DNA of 64,000 nucleotides from Gracilariopsis chorda (taxonomy: Eukaryota; Rhodophyta; Florideophyceae; Gracilariales; Gracilariaceae): positions 62,001 to 126,000 of the forward strand of contig NBIV01000227.1 of assembly GCA_003194525.1 (NCBI GenBank), given 5' to 3'. Under the pieces are notes generated by a model that did no database searches, was not told the origin of the DNA, and was given only the letters and a program-made list of their open reading frames with translations. Position numbers and translations under genes: made by a program. Shown here one piece after another: positions 11,184 to 20,701 of the stretch; position 1 is the first letter of the stretch, and every line of letters begins with the position of its first letter.

Positions 11184-12563
11184 CTACTCAGCTGTGGCGG
11201 CGGCAAGTTGCGCCAGTGTCGCTTCGAGAGCGCGCACAAACACATACACGTCCGCGAAGCGATTATAAAGCGGAACCGGCGCCACTCGCAGCACGTCCGG
11301 TCGCCGAAAGTCACACACCACACCGTTCTTTTCAAGCATTTCGCACACCTCTTGCGCGCATGCCTTAACTCGCAACCGCAAAGACAGCTGACATCCGCGC
11401 CGTTCCGCCTCGAGCGGAGATACAATGGTCACAACGTTAGGCAAGCACCTCTGCAAACCAACCTGCAGGAAGTGCGTCAGCAAGATGCTTTTCTTCCTCA
11501 GCGCCGCAACGCCACCCGCGCGCTCGAACACTTGGAGCGAGGCGATCAGCGGCGCCACGGCGAGCACGGGTACGTTAGAGGCTTGAAACCCGGGTGCGCC
11601 ACGTTGTGCTTGGAATTGCTGACGCATTTCGAAACGCGTTTGCGGACAGTGACCCCACCAACCGGCGTGTCTCGCCAACGGTTCATCGGCGTGTTTATCG
11701 TGCAGGAACAAAGCGCCGGTCGCACCTGGGCCTGAGTTGAGATACTTGTACGAACACCACACCGCGAAGTCTACCTGCCAGTCGTGCAAATGCAGCTCCA
11801 TATTACCCACCGCGTGCGCAAGGTCCAGACCAAACGGAATGCCGTGCGCGCGGGCGCGTGTGGCGAGCGCCTTCATGGGCAGAACCTGGCCCGTGAAGTA
11901 CTGCACGCCTGGCAGCAGTATGAGCGCCAGCGATTGCGCATTTGTATCTATACACTCCCACAAGTCTTGCTCGCGCAGCAGCGACTCACCTGCGCGCGGC
12001 TCGACGATGACGACGTTTTCGTTGGGGTCGAGACCGCGCGACGCTATGTGAGTGTGCACAGCGTACATGTCGGATGGAAATGCATGCGCCTCCATGAGGA
12101 TCTTCGTGCGCCACTTGTGTGGGCGGTAAAAGGCAGTTAGCATGGCATGCAAATTGACCGTGAGCGCATTCATAACGGCCACTTCGTGTTCGTAGCGTGC
12201 GCCGACGAGCGGCATGAGCAGTCGTGCAGGTTCCTGTTCCATGCATACCCACGGTTGTGGCTCCTCGAAGTGGCCGTTTACAGCGCGCGAACCCCATTTC
12301 TCAAGGTGCGTTTGTACGGCTTCGACAACAGCATTGGGTCGCGCGCCGAGTGAGTGCCCGCAGAGGTAGACTGGCGCGGGGAGCGAGAATTCGGAGCGGA
12401 GGTGGTGGAGGGGGTCGGTTTGGTCGAGACGGTCTGCTGTTGCGCGGTCGAAGTTGGAGTGCGGCTCAATGCGGGGAGGCTGAGAGGGAGACGTCGACGT
12501 CGACGTCGACGCAGACGGTAGGATTCGGACGGATGGGGAGGAGGACGTTTGTGTCTGCGACAT
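11184..12563 (-). CDS. KYNU: Kynureninase (PLP-dependent)
   Basis: 459 residues from the first ATG (MSQTQTSSSP); further upstream the frame has only a GTG. This is a fold-type I PLP enzyme that hydrolyses kynurenine or 3-hydroxykynurenine to anthranilate or 3-hydroxyanthranilate plus alanine (EC 3.7.1.3), in tryptophan degradation and de novo NAD synthesis. Visible signatures: YLCGHSLG near residue 66, AFPSD at 161-165, the cofactor Asp247 in FGLDLAHAVGN, and the Schiff-base Lys273 in WCSYKYLNSGPG. The C-terminal small domain ends LRVAPVPLYN followed by the usual helix. The N-terminal ~35 residues are Ser/Thr-rich and variable; a GACGTC hexamer microsatellite (12491-12511) encodes part of it. 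No targeting peptide is obvious, so cytosolic. Its presence implies the kynurenine route exists in this organism. Confidence 0.95.
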   Translation of the reverse strand: MSQTQTSSSPSVRILPSASTSTSTSPSQPPRIEPHSNFDRATADRLDQTDPLHHLRSEFSLPAPVYLCGHSLGARPNAVVEAVQTHLEKWGSRAVNGHFEEPQPWVCMEQEPARLLMPLVGARYEHEVAVMNALTVNLHAMLTAFYRPHKWRTKILMEAHAFPSDMYAVHTHIASRGLDPNENVVIVEPRAGESLLREQDLWECIDTNAQSLALILLPGVQYFTGQVLPMKALATRARAHGIPFGLDLAHAVGNMELHLHDWQVDFAVWCSYKYLNSGPGATGALFLHDKHADEPLARHAGWWGHCPQTRFEMRQQFQAQRGAPGFQASNVPVLAVAPLIASLQVFERAGGVAALRKKSILLTHFLQVGLQRCLPNVVTIVSPLEAERRGCQLSLRLRVKACAQEVCEMLEKNGVVCDFRRPDVLRVAPVPLYNRFADVYVFVRALEATLAQLAAATAE

Positions 12564-12887
12564 CTGTTGAAAAGGGGGGCGATGCGGCGGAAGAGCAGCA
12601 GGGGTGAAGAAAGTACCGGCGTGTCTGCTGGTCTTCACGGCGAGATGACGACGGAGGTGAGGGACAGAGTTGCATGTTGGCGCCAGTGTTTAGTGGATGC
12701 ACTGCGATAATGCAGATGGGACATGTGGCTACGGCCACGCTTGCACGGCGCTCGTTTGCACAGTGCGAAATGTCACATTTGGGAACAGAGCGCAAAAAGG
12801 CGCCGTTTAGCCGGAAGATGCAGAGGGCAGCACTGTGAGCGCAGAAGCATTAAGCAAAAAGTGGAGATATCAGTGTGTGTGGAGAGT
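12564..12887. other. Intergenic spacer with tRNA terminator-like T-run
   Basis: Between kynureninase and the tRNA. On the minus strand a TTTTT run (12856-12860) lies 27 bases past the tRNA 3' end and is a plausible RNA polymerase III terminator. Nothing else is recognised. Confidence 0.45.
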
Positions 12888-12979
12888 TACCGCATCCAAG
12901 GTTCGAACTTGGGACCCATGGCGCGCTCATCGGGGAACGAAATGTAAGACCATTGCTCTAGCCACTGAGCTAATACGGC
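12888..12979 (-). tRNA. tRNA-Val (UAC) with a 19-nt intron
   Basis: The minus strand folds into a full cloverleaf of 73 nt after removal of an intron. The acceptor stem is GCCGTAT with ATGCGGT (two G-U pairs), discriminator A. The D arm is GCTC-AGTGGCTA-GAGC; the anticodon stem ATGGT/GCCAT; the loop CT-TAC-A-C; the T arm CCAAG-TTCGAAC-CTTGG. The anticodon TAC is at 12944-12946. The intron occupies 12924-12942, inserted one base 3' of the anticodon (position 37/38), the canonical eukaryotic place. The A box (TAGCTCAGTGG) and B box (GTTCGAACC) are intact. CCA is not encoded, as usual for nuclear tRNAs. Confidence 0.9.
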
Positions 12980-13225
12980 TAACCAGGCTCCTTGCTGTGT
13001 GTAAATGGCCCACAGCTGGCACAATATTTATTACAACCTGTGTTCAATGATTATCTGTGATCATCATCGTGCCCGGGAGATGCATCAGCAGCACTCAGCA
13101 GCACTCAGCAGCACTTGCTCGTTGTTCCGATTCCGAACAACAAAGCCGAACAACGAAAGAGCACTGGAGCGCTTTACTACCAAACGTAATGGCAGTTTGT
13201 GTGTTCAAATTTACACGTTTGCAGA
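12980..13225. repeat. Spacer with a 10-bp tandem repeat
   Basis: Three exact tandem copies of cagcagcact lie at 13086-13115. The spacer is otherwise unremarkable and ends at the stop codon of the TIM50 gene. Confidence 0.6.
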
Positions 13226-14296
13226 TTAGCGCTTGTCCGCTGCCGGGGCCGGCCGCGAGAAGAAGCCACTACCAGACAGCCTCCCCCATACGGCGCCCGG
13301 CGCGGCGCCGTCGTCGTCCTCACCGTTAGCGCCCGGCCGCCCCACCGCGCGCGTATCATCGGCGCCATCAACGGCGCGTCCAAACAGCGATATCGCCCGT
13401 CCACCCTCCGCCTGCATCTGTGCGTCCGCCAAAGCGCGGTACTCCGCGACACCCTCCGCCAAAGGCTTCCCCCTCAGCACGCCAATATGGTTTCGAACAT
13501 CTTTCACATCCCTTCTCACAACGCCTTCCAGCACCGGAATCAAATCGAGCAAACTGGTGTCAGACGCATCTCCGTCCCATTTGGGGATGAGTATGCAGTT
13601 TTCCGGTTGCATACTGACGTGTTTTTCATCGTGATCAATGACGATAACGCGCGATAAATCACGGTTGAGTCGGCTCAAATCTTTGACATGCACCCCGTTG
13701 CGATAATGTGTCTCAGCGCGATATAATCTATGACTGATATACATATTCGGGTCCAACTTGTCCAGAATAGGATCTGCATACATGTTCAAGCTGCTAGTGA
13801 ACACCACAATTTCATAAAACGATGCCATGTACGCTAGAAACGCCTCTGCGCCCGGTCGTTTTGCGATTCTCCATCCGCTGGCGCGCGTGTATGACGAGCT
13901 GACGAGCGTTTTTTCCAGGTCGATGACCAGCGTGCGCACGGAGTGCATTCCTTTGGGCACATCCGGTAAGAGCTTTTCTCTGGACGGCTGCGCAAACATA
14001 TTGATGCGTGCGCGAATTGCGTGCTGTGCGTCTTGCAGTGTGGCCTGCGCTTGCTCGCGGATGGGGGGGTATGCCGCTCCTGCCGCAACAGCCAAGGCGC
14101 CTGTGGCGACCAATACCTTGCGTGCACTCCATGCGGAAGGCGGTGCTTGTTGGGCTGGCGGAGTGCGCGTTGGGGTGCTTTTTGTGGACGCTGCTCTGCT
14201 TGATGGGTTGGGCTGATGGTGGCGGAGGGAATGGGATATTCGCGTGATCACTAGCGGGGCGCATCGCAGCGATCGCGGCGTGGGCGCGCGATGCAT
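13226..14296 (-). CDS. TIM50: TIM50-like mitochondrial import receptor (FCP1/NIF domain)
   Basis: 356 residues from the ATG giving MHRAPTPRSL, chosen because it opens an Arg/Ser-rich, acid-free stretch typical of a mitochondrial presequence; the frame stays open further upstream. A membrane span lies at about 61-77 (VLVATGALAVAAGAAYP). The NIF/FCP1-like domain follows at about 118-290, with DLEKT at 126-130, GWRIAKRPGAEAFL, the VVFTSS block, and VIVIDHDEKHV. The active phosphatase motif of this superfamily is DxDx(T/V); here the second Asp is Glu, in line with TIM50 proteins, which use the fold to bind presequences rather than as phosphatases. The ~60-residue C-terminal tail is Gly/Ala/Asp-rich and not conserved. 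TIM50 is the intermembrane-space receptor of the TIM23 complex. It shares a short upstream region with membrin. Confidence 0.9.
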   Translation of the reverse strand: MHRAPTPRSLRCAPLVITRISHSLRHHQPNPSSRAASTKSTPTRTPPAQQAPPSAWSARKVLVATGALAVAAGAAYPPIREQAQATLQDAQHAIRARINMFAQPSREKLLPDVPKGMHSVRTLVIDLEKTLVSSSYTRASGWRIAKRPGAEAFLAYMASFYEIVVFTSSLNMYADPILDKLDPNMYISHRLYRAETHYRNGVHVKDLSRLNRDLSRVIVIDHDEKHVSMQPENCILIPKWDGDASDTSLLDLIPVLEGVVRRDVKDVRNHIGVLRGKPLAEGVAEYRALADAQMQAEGGRAISLFGRAVDGADDTRAVGRPGANGEDDDGAAPGAVWGRLSGSGFFSRPAPAADKR

Positions 14297-14563
14297 GGCG
14301 GATGGCGGCTGCTGATGAAGATGAGTGGCGTTGGTGCGGACGATGGATTGTGCAAAGTCAAGTCCAACCGTTGATTCCTTTCCTTCTCCTCGCACGGCGG
14401 ACACAAAAACCAAAAAGCTAAATTATCAGTGGACAAGTGTTTTCCAAATGCGGCGTCTGCACGCGCAGGACAGCGCTCCGTCTTGAAAAGGCGCAGCGTT
14501 GTTGGCGGCTGCTCCAACTGCCGCCGCTGCAAACGCGGGTACCGCGCGTAACGAGCCGTCGCC
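14297..14563. promoter_or_regulatory. Shared divergent promoter, TIM50 / membrin
   Basis: A 267-bp gap separates two head-to-head start codons, so both promoters must lie here or overlap. I see no TATA box at a convincing distance. Confidence 0.4.
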
Positions 14564-14922
14564 ATGGACGGCATAGAAAGCGCGTACCGCGAGGCGCGTC
14601 GCGTAATCATGGACGCCCGCAATCAGCTCGAAACGTTGGAAGCCGCTTCTGCAAACACTCAGCTCGATCCGCAGGCATCTGCACCAGTGTCATCCGCCTT
14701 TTCCGAAAACGTCGCCGTGCTGGCCGCGAAGGCATCTCAGCTTCGCTCCATGTTGCTTTCCGAACCGCCCTCAAGACGGCAGGTGTGGAAGGCGAGGTTG
14801 CGCGATTTGGACGACCAGATCGCCGAGTTTCGCGCCGGGCATGCGAGATGTACCGCCCGACTGAGGCACATTCGAAATGAACGTGACATGAGAGACGAAC
14901 TATTTCAGCGGCGCGCAGGCGC

Positions 14923-14958
<36 letters not shown>

Positions 14959-15280
14959 ACGGGGGGATGCGGTGTTGCGAGTTGGTATGGTGGAGGAGGC
15001 AAGGGTGTTGGACGACTCCACTGGTACAGCGTCTGCAATATTGAACACCGGGCGCGGTGCGTTGGAGAAGCTGCTGTTTCAGAAGGGTCGATTACGAAGC
15101 ATGAAAAAGAGAATGTTGGACGTGATGAATCAAATTGGAGTGGATCGTCGAATCATTGCGAGCATCGAACGACGCGAGTATTCAGATACTCTGTTAGTGT
15201 ATGCATTGATGGTGCTGATGTTGGTATTGCTTGCGTTGGCGGTGTTGTGGAAGTATCATCGCAAACGCGAGGCAGGTTGA
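14564..15280 (+). CDS. GOSR2: Membrin / GOSR2 (Bos1-type) Qb-SNARE
   Basis: 238 residues, tail-anchored. An N-terminal three-helix region (1-115) is followed by a pure CAG/CAA-encoded Gln tract (about 12 Q, 121-132), the SNARE helix at about 145-205 (LDDSTGTASAILNTGRGAL, then MKKRMLDVMNQIG), the membrin-typical IERREYSD just before the membrane, and a single C-terminal span at about 210-230 ending in a short basic tail. Membrin/Bos1 acts in ER-to-Golgi and intra-Golgi vesicle fusion. The usual family length is ~210-240. The poly-Q run falls exactly in the linker between the Habc helices and the SNARE motif, so it is probably tolerated; it is also a candidate length polymorphism. Confidence 0.9.
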
Positions 15281-15510
15281 GCATCAACAACACACACGCA
15301 CAAATACACTCGAAAAACAAAAAAAAAAAGGTTCTTTTATGTACACGTACAAGAAGGGGGGAGGGGGCAGAAGGGGAGCGCAAGCCAAACAAGGCACGTA
15401 AAAGAGTGACTTGGAATAGCCGTAGATAGCACGCGAGGGCAGTTACGCAGCGGTAGCGGCGCGAAAGGGAGCGGTGATATGGGATAGTTACGAAGGAGAT
15501 GAGGTTTTGG

Positions 15511-16185
15511 CTACAGTAAAGCAACTGGAGGTGGTTTCTGTGGCTCCTTGATAGCGGCTGTCGGAACGCTATCCTTGAACGGGGCGTCAACACCCTCAGG
15601 CAGTAAGCAACGCACGTTGAAGGCAATAGTAGCGAGACGATTGACCCAAGCCGGAAAATTATCGTGCACGCCGAGCAAGGCGGTAAGCTGGCTTGAGAAC
15701 GAATTGCAGTTTCGTGAAATGAGCGAGTAGCGATTGCCGATGTACTCGGTGCGACCGAGGTATGTGATGATGTCATCCACTTGTGGCTCAGACATTGTGG
15801 TGTAGCCTAGAAAGATTGAAGAGCGATACCTGACGGCGGGGCATTCTCTTGGATGCACTTCGAAAATGCCTGATTCGCCATTTGGGTGTGCGCCGAAGGC
15901 GAATTCTCGACCCCATACTTGCACGCCGGTGTGGAAGACGCCGATGCCGCAGTGGATGAGGACGTTGTTGACGCGAGGGATTATGGCGGGATCGTCGGGC
16001 GTTTGCACGTCGTAGACGTTGAGGTAGACGGCGTTTGCGGCCGGTTTTTCGGGCGTGGATGAGGATGATGCTGTTGTGGATGCTGTGCAGGAGGAGGAGG
16101 TTGTGGAGGTGGATGTGGATGACATGGCTTGAGAGAGACGGGTGTTTCGATGCGCTTTCGGACACGAGTGTGAGACGCTAACCAT
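15511..16185 (-). CDS. DESI/PPPDE-family thiol isopeptidase
   Basis: 224 residues from the ATG at 16185; an alternative in-frame ATG at 16125 would remove 20 residues, and the sequence does not decide between them. After a ~50-residue Ser/Thr tract the PPPDE domain starts with VYLNVYDV (53-60). The two catalytic residues are His85 in GIGVFHTGVQVWGREFAFG and Cys160 in SRNCNSFSSQL, both in the expected family context; FPAWVNRLA follows as in DESI proteins. These are papain-fold enzymes that remove SUMO or ubiquitin, or act as S-depalmitoylases (the function is debated within the family). A ~25-residue Pro-rich tail ends the protein. It is predicted to be soluble. Confidence 0.9.
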   Translation of the reverse strand: MVSVSHSCPKAHRNTRLSQAMSSTSTSTTSSSCTASTTASSSSTPEKPAANAVYLNVYDVQTPDDPAIIPRVNNVLIHCGIGVFHTGVQVWGREFAFGAHPNGESGIFEVHPRECPAVRYRSSIFLGYTTMSEPQVDDIITYLGRTEYIGNRYSLISRNCNSFSSQLTALLGVHDNFPAWVNRLATIAFNVRCLLPEGVDAPFKDSVPTAAIKEPQKPPPVALL

Positions 16186-16654
16186 TGCGGACGAGACGGT
16201 GAAGGGGTAGTATAGTGGGGGCGAACACGAAGCCAGAAGGGGGCGGGCAGCACCAAATCGGGAGCGATTGCAACGGAAGTTCCGAACGGGTCGGAGGGGG
16301 TGGGGCGGAGCAGGAGACACGAGATTAGGCGGGAAGGGGTGCAGCGTAGAGAAAGAAAGTCACAAGAATGGATTTTGGGGGGGGGGGTGGAGTGGACGGC
16401 GCTGGCGCTACGAAGAGGAGGAGAAGTGGCGAGCGGGCGTGCATGACGTATAGATAGGTGGAACAGTGCGATTTTAGAGGCGCCGATGGTGAAAGGCGTG
16501 CGGCAGCGCGCGCACAGCCGTTTCGGGCGGGCGCGCGTGCTACGCTCTCAGTTCAAGTCGCGCCGTGACACGTGGCGCGTCCTCCCCTCGCGGCGGCCGG
16601 CCACGTGTGCCTTCGAGCGCCGTCCGCGCCGTCTGCGCTGGCCACGTGGCGCCG
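16186..16654. other. Intergenic spacer with an 11-G run
   Basis: The upstream region of the DESI gene is purine-rich on the plus strand and contains 11 consecutive G at 16377-16387. No gene is recognised. Confidence 0.4.
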
Positions 16655-18076
16655 TCAGAGCGACAGCAGCCTGTACAGCGCGTACACGAAGCGCAGCGGC
16701 GTGAGCAACGCGTGCGCGCAGCCGCTGTTGGGCAGCGCGCTGGTGTACGCGCTCACGACGATGCCGTGCACCACCAGCCGCCCTTGCACCGGCTGCGGGT
16801 TGAACAGCCCACGCCGTACTACCCACTCCACGTTGGTCACCGCGCTTGCGCCGTGTTCCACGTCCGTTAGCGAGTCGCCGACGCGCACTTCCTGAGCCGT
16901 CTTCGCCTTCATTTCCCGCCCCACCAGCACGATATGTCCGCCAGAAAGCGTCAAACTGCGCTTATGCTGCGTGTGGATCCGCACGAACCGAGCCAGCACA
17001 ATCGAGTTACGATGCGTGAAACTCATTATTGCACTGCCTCCACCGCTGTCGTCCACTAGCACCTCGTCGTGAAGTTTCACACTTTCCATTCTCACCACAC
17101 GCCCGTCGGAAAGCCATACCTGCTCCCCGGCGGGGAAACACGCCCGTTGTGAAGCTGTGTCTACGAAACTCTGCACGCTTCCATCGTCGAGCAATTGCAC
17201 CCCATCCAACCCGTTCAGCGCCGGCGCGCCCACCGATGCGACGCCCTCTCCACCACCTGCAACTGGCCCCGTGTCCAGCGGCGCGGGAGCGCCCAGCGGC
17301 GCGGGACTAATGCCGGGCGGAAGCGGAATCGGCGACAGCAACGTTACATCCGCCGTTTCAACCGCTGTCGCTGCTGCTGCCGCTGCGGAAGGCGATGGGG
17401 ACGCGCTTGGGCGAGGAACGTTCACAAATTGCGCCTGCTCGTTTGCGTTGCCGCGGTATACACACGGTGAGCTTGTAGAGAAGTAGTAGATGTACTTTGA
17501 ACCCGGTTTGAAGTTGACACGAAAGTTGCTTCCCGCTTGTGATTGCACCACTCGTTTTGGCGCCACCCACATGGACACGCTGTCGGATGCTAACGCCAGT
17601 CCTCCGCATCGGCGAGCGCCCACTTCGACGCCCAGAAAGAAGCTCTCATCAGCCAGAATAAAATCTCGAATCAGTGTGTTGTTGCTGTCCAGCGGTGTTA
17701 GATCCTTGCTGCGTCGTAGAACTGTTGCCGAAGTAGCAGTGACTGGCGAGCTTACTTCGCTTGCAGTGCATTTTTGTTCGCCGCCGCCGTCAAATGGGAG
17801 CGACACCAACTGGTGGGGGATGATCAGTAATAGCCCGACTGTTGACAGTGTGGGCTCCACTTGACGAATTCGTATTGCATCGCCGCATGCTGCCGAGTAC
17901 GGAGGGATAGGAATGTTACGGTAAAGGCCTGGAATCTGCGTCGTCTGAAAGTTGCGAATCACGTCTTCGCCGCGCTCATCGGGCGGTGACGGCACGCCCA
18001 GCGTCGTGGTAAACAGCGGTGGCAGCAGTAACAATATGCCCACCGACAGAACGCTTGAGTACACGAGCACCTTCAT
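16655..18076 (-). CDS. Secreted protein with C-terminal hedgehog-type Hint domain
   Basis: 473 residues. The N-terminus is a signal peptide or anchor (MKVLVYSSVLSVGILLLLPP). Residues ~30-220 form a Cys-containing region (Cys64, 103, 157, 205) that I cannot assign. A Ser/Ala/Pro/Gly-rich linker (221-300) leads to a Hint domain at about 312-445. It begins at Cys313 (ACFPAGEQVWLSDG), has the B-block-like LSGGHIVLV with Ser378 and His381 in the Thr-x-x-His position, and ends with the hog-type strand pair QGRLVVHGIVVSAYT. In hedgehog proteins this fold cleaves its own backbone just before the Cys and passes the N-terminal part to a nucleophile (cholesterol). Here the Cys and His are present but the usual Thr is Ser, so autoprocessing is plausible, not proven. 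No hedgehog signalling domain is present. About 28 residues follow the Hint fold. Divergent from the DUF547 gene. Confidence 0.87.
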   Translation of the reverse strand: MKVLVYSSVLSVGILLLLPPLFTTTLGVPSPPDERGEDVIRNFQTTQIPGLYRNIPIPPYSAACGDAIRIRQVEPTLSTVGLLLIIPHQLVSLPFDGGGEQKCTASEVSSPVTATSATVLRRSKDLTPLDSNNTLIRDFILADESFFLGVEVGARRCGGLALASDSVSMWVAPKRVVQSQAGSNFRVNFKPGSKYIYYFSTSSPCVYRGNANEQAQFVNVPRPSASPSPSAAAAAATAVETADVTLLSPIPLPPGISPAPLGAPAPLDTGPVAGGGEGVASVGAPALNGLDGVQLLDDGSVQSFVDTASQRACFPAGEQVWLSDGRVVRMESVKLHDEVLVDDSGGGSAIMSFTHRNSIVLARFVRIHTQHKRSLTLSGGHIVLVGREMKAKTAQEVRVGDSLTDVEHGASAVTNVEWVVRRGLFNPQPVQGRLVVHGIVVSAYTSALPNSGCAHALLTPLRFVYALYRLLSL

Positions 18077-18653
18077 AGAGCACGTTTGGAAAGTGGTACC
18101 GTTGTTTGTTTTCTGTGGCGACGACGGGGGAGGGGGGCGGAGAACGTTGTCTAGCTAGAAGTGGACGGGCGCGGCGTGGAACCAGGTGCAGACTCTGCAG
18201 AGTCGCATTCTCGCGTCGTTTGACGCTTGTTCACACGTCCAATGTGACGAGCGCTACGGCGCCACATCACAATGGAACGGGCGCGCACGCTGATTGGCGC
18301 ATCCATAGCGTGACGCATCTCGACAAGTGTACTCGCTGTAGTTGCGTTACAGTCGCTGTCACGACGCGCGCTTGCGTTTCGTGAGTGCGCTCTCTTCGTT
18401 TGGTTGCAGCGTGGTTGCTGTGCGTGCGTGCGTGGCAGCTTTTCGCGTTGCCTTTCGTTTCGCCACCACCAGCCCTCTCCCTAAGATACCCTGCCGTCCC
18501 TGAGCACCGCAAACACTTTTCTCGTCGTCTGTTCGCGTTGCTATGCACGCTTGCGACAACCGAGTTGCGTTTGCCCGTCCCGTCTTCATCGCGTTCAGGT
18601 CCCGTGAAAAGCGTCTTCTTCTTCCCGCCCGTCCTTCACAAGCGTTTGCCAAA
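18077..18653. promoter_or_regulatory. Divergent promoter region, Hint protein / DUF547 protein
   Basis: About 0.58 kb between two head-to-head genes, extending to the start I prefer for the DUF547 gene. An in-frame ATG at 18543 could extend that gene upstream. No distinct motif is recognised. Confidence 0.4.
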
Positions 18654-19526
18654 ATGCACATTCGTTTCGGTCCGTTTCGATTGCTAAACGGCCGCCCGCC
18701 GGCACGCAGCCAGCTTTCCCCCGTCTCGCAATCGCCGCCCACCGCCCCGGACATATCCGCTGGTCTGCGGAAGGCCATCCAACTGCTATACGTTGAGCAT
18801 ATCTCCGAGTCCGGTGTCGACTACCACGCGCTCAAGTCCAGCCCACAATTTGCTGAATACGTCGCTCAGACAGCTCGTTTACCGCACCTCGACCTGCAAG
18901 CCGCCCTCACATCAGACGCCGCTAAGATTGCCTTTTTCGTCAACCTGTACAACGCGCTTACGCAACATGCAGTCGTCGTTTGTAACCCTCCCCCGTCGAA
19001 TTCGTTTGCCCGATTGCTGTTTGGTATCTCTGTCGGATACCGTGTCGGTCCTTTTAAACTCTCCCTGAACGACATTGAAAACGGAATTCTACGCGCGAAT
19101 CGGTCCGTCTCTATCTTGCCAAAGCCGTTTGGCTCCAAGGATCGACGACTGTCTCTGGCCGTGCAAAACGTGGATGCCCGTATTCATTTCGTGCTTAACT
19201 GTGCTGCAACCAGTTGTCCACCCGTGCTGTTTCTCACGGCGGACAACCTTGAAAACGCGCTCACCACGGCTACACGCGGATTTTTAGCCAATCACGATAA
19301 CTTTTCCGTCAAGGCACACACCGTCTCTCTGAGCATGATTTTCAGGTGGTATCATTCGGATTTCTCCGTGGATGGTTCCGATGCCGGTGTGCTGCGATAC
19401 GTTGTGCAGCATGGGGACCCGAAACACGATTCTGTCGTGCAGTTGAAAAAGCTGCTTGACAATTCTGCTTTGCACATTGCTATTTCGTGGTTGCCGTATG
19501 ACTGGTCGCTCAATAGTTCCTCTTGA
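18654..19526 (+). CDS. DUF547 domain protein
   Basis: 290 residues from the ATG at 18654 (context gccaaaATG); an ATG at 18543 in the same frame would add 37 mostly basic residues and cannot be excluded. The DUF547 hallmarks are clear: KIAFFVNLYNALTQH, LSLNDIENGILR, DARIHFVLNCAATSCPP, and the closing YDWSLN. The domain fills about residues 30-285. Its biochemical function is unknown; in plants it often follows a leucine-zipper region, which is absent here. No signal peptide or membrane span is evident. Cysteines in the NCAATSC block are conserved in the family. Confidence 0.88.
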   Translation: MHIRFGPFRLLNGRPPARSQLSPVSQSPPTAPDISAGLRKAIQLLYVEHISESGVDYHALKSSPQFAEYVAQTARLPHLDLQAALTSDAAKIAFFVNLYNALTQHAVVVCNPPPSNSFARLLFGISVGYRVGPFKLSLNDIENGILRANRSVSILPKPFGSKDRRLSLAVQNVDARIHFVLNCAATSCPPVLFLTADNLENALTTATRGFLANHDNFSVKAHTVSLSMIFRWYHSDFSVDGSDAGVLRYVVQHGDPKHDSVVQLKKLLDNSALHIAISWLPYDWSLNSSS

Positions 19527-20701
19527 TTGTGCTGTGACTTTTGTTTTGCTTTTCTTGTTCGTTTTTGACAGGCGCTGTTTTGGCGTTGTGAGTGTGTGTC
19601 TTTGGTTTTTTAAGGGGTTCTGTATTTGCCCACTCTGCTGCTCCGTTTGATTTCGCATGCTGACCATATAGCCCGTCACAGAACAGAATAGTACACTCGT
19701 TTGTGTTTAGATAGGTTTATTCGTCACCATCAACGCAGTTGGGATATTGCTTTCGTTTGCTTGCTTGCTTTTGTCAACTTTTTCATTGTCAACTTGTGTA
19801 TAACTGTGTAGAGTCATAAACGTCTGGACGGTACGACGTTCGCTTACTCGTTTGTTGCTACAGCATCTGCTCCTCTTAGGACTGCACTGTGATTGCATCG
19901 GCGTAGTTCTTCTTTTTTGGCAATGGCCTGCACGTGTTGAACCGCAAGCAGTTGCCGGCGTGTCCTGACGCGGCATTCTTTGGCTTCACGCATTTGTTTC
20001 TTTTCCGTCTATTGCGAATGTCATGTGTGCAACAAATGCAAAGCATTATGGTCTCTTTTCATGGTCAGAAGATATCCGGGAGCAACTCGAGCTTGCGTAT
20101 GTTGGAAACACATAAAGGTGCCCGTGGGCTCTATCATACCGCCACGATACTCGGGTTAAGGGTTAACCCTTTACATCCAAATCCAAATCCAATATATGAC
20201 ACCTTCACCTCGAGAGCGCCATAGAGAGGCCGGAAAGAAGGTGCCCAAGATGGAACATCGCTAGCGCGACAGATACTGTACGTTTACAAGGGTACACGAG
20301 GTTTTGTTCGGAAAAAGTTTGCAGACTCGAAAAGAATACAATCACAGAAGGCTACCCTTGTACATAAATTTGCTCTGTACGCGCATGATGCATGTCACAG
20401 CGTGCAAATCAACGCATCCCCTCGCAGGGGGTGCTCACACGATCCACGTTGGCACGCGTCTGTTTCGGCAACTGGTGTGGGCCACTCTCACGCTCCCCGT
20501 TGCAATCAGCCGTTCCGTTGCATCTCTATCGCACTTCCCAATAGCGCGTCTCAAAACCAGCCACCGCTCAGTTCGTTACTTTTCTCGCCCATCAATCCTT
20601 TCACTTCGCTGTCGTAATTTCATCCCGATCCCAATCATTCTCTAACCCCCGAATCATTCCCCCGTCCTGCCCTTTGGCATACTTTCATCCATTCCACACA
20701 C
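19527..20701. other. Intergenic region, no gene seen
   Basis: About 1.2 kb between two plus-strand genes. A perfect 14-bp palindrome AAGGGTTAACCCTT sits near 20159-20172, next to an AT-rich stretch with a repeated ccaaat. The last part is the pyrimidine-rich upstream region of the V-ATPase gene. Frames are short and unconvincing. Confidence 0.4.

Noticed and set aside
11184-12638. Kynureninase starting at 12638
   Set aside because: The codon there is GTG; the first ATG is at 12563.
20150-20185. GGGTTAAGGGTTAACCC as an interstitial telomere repeat
   Set aside because: Only about two units and a palindrome; too short to call telomeric.
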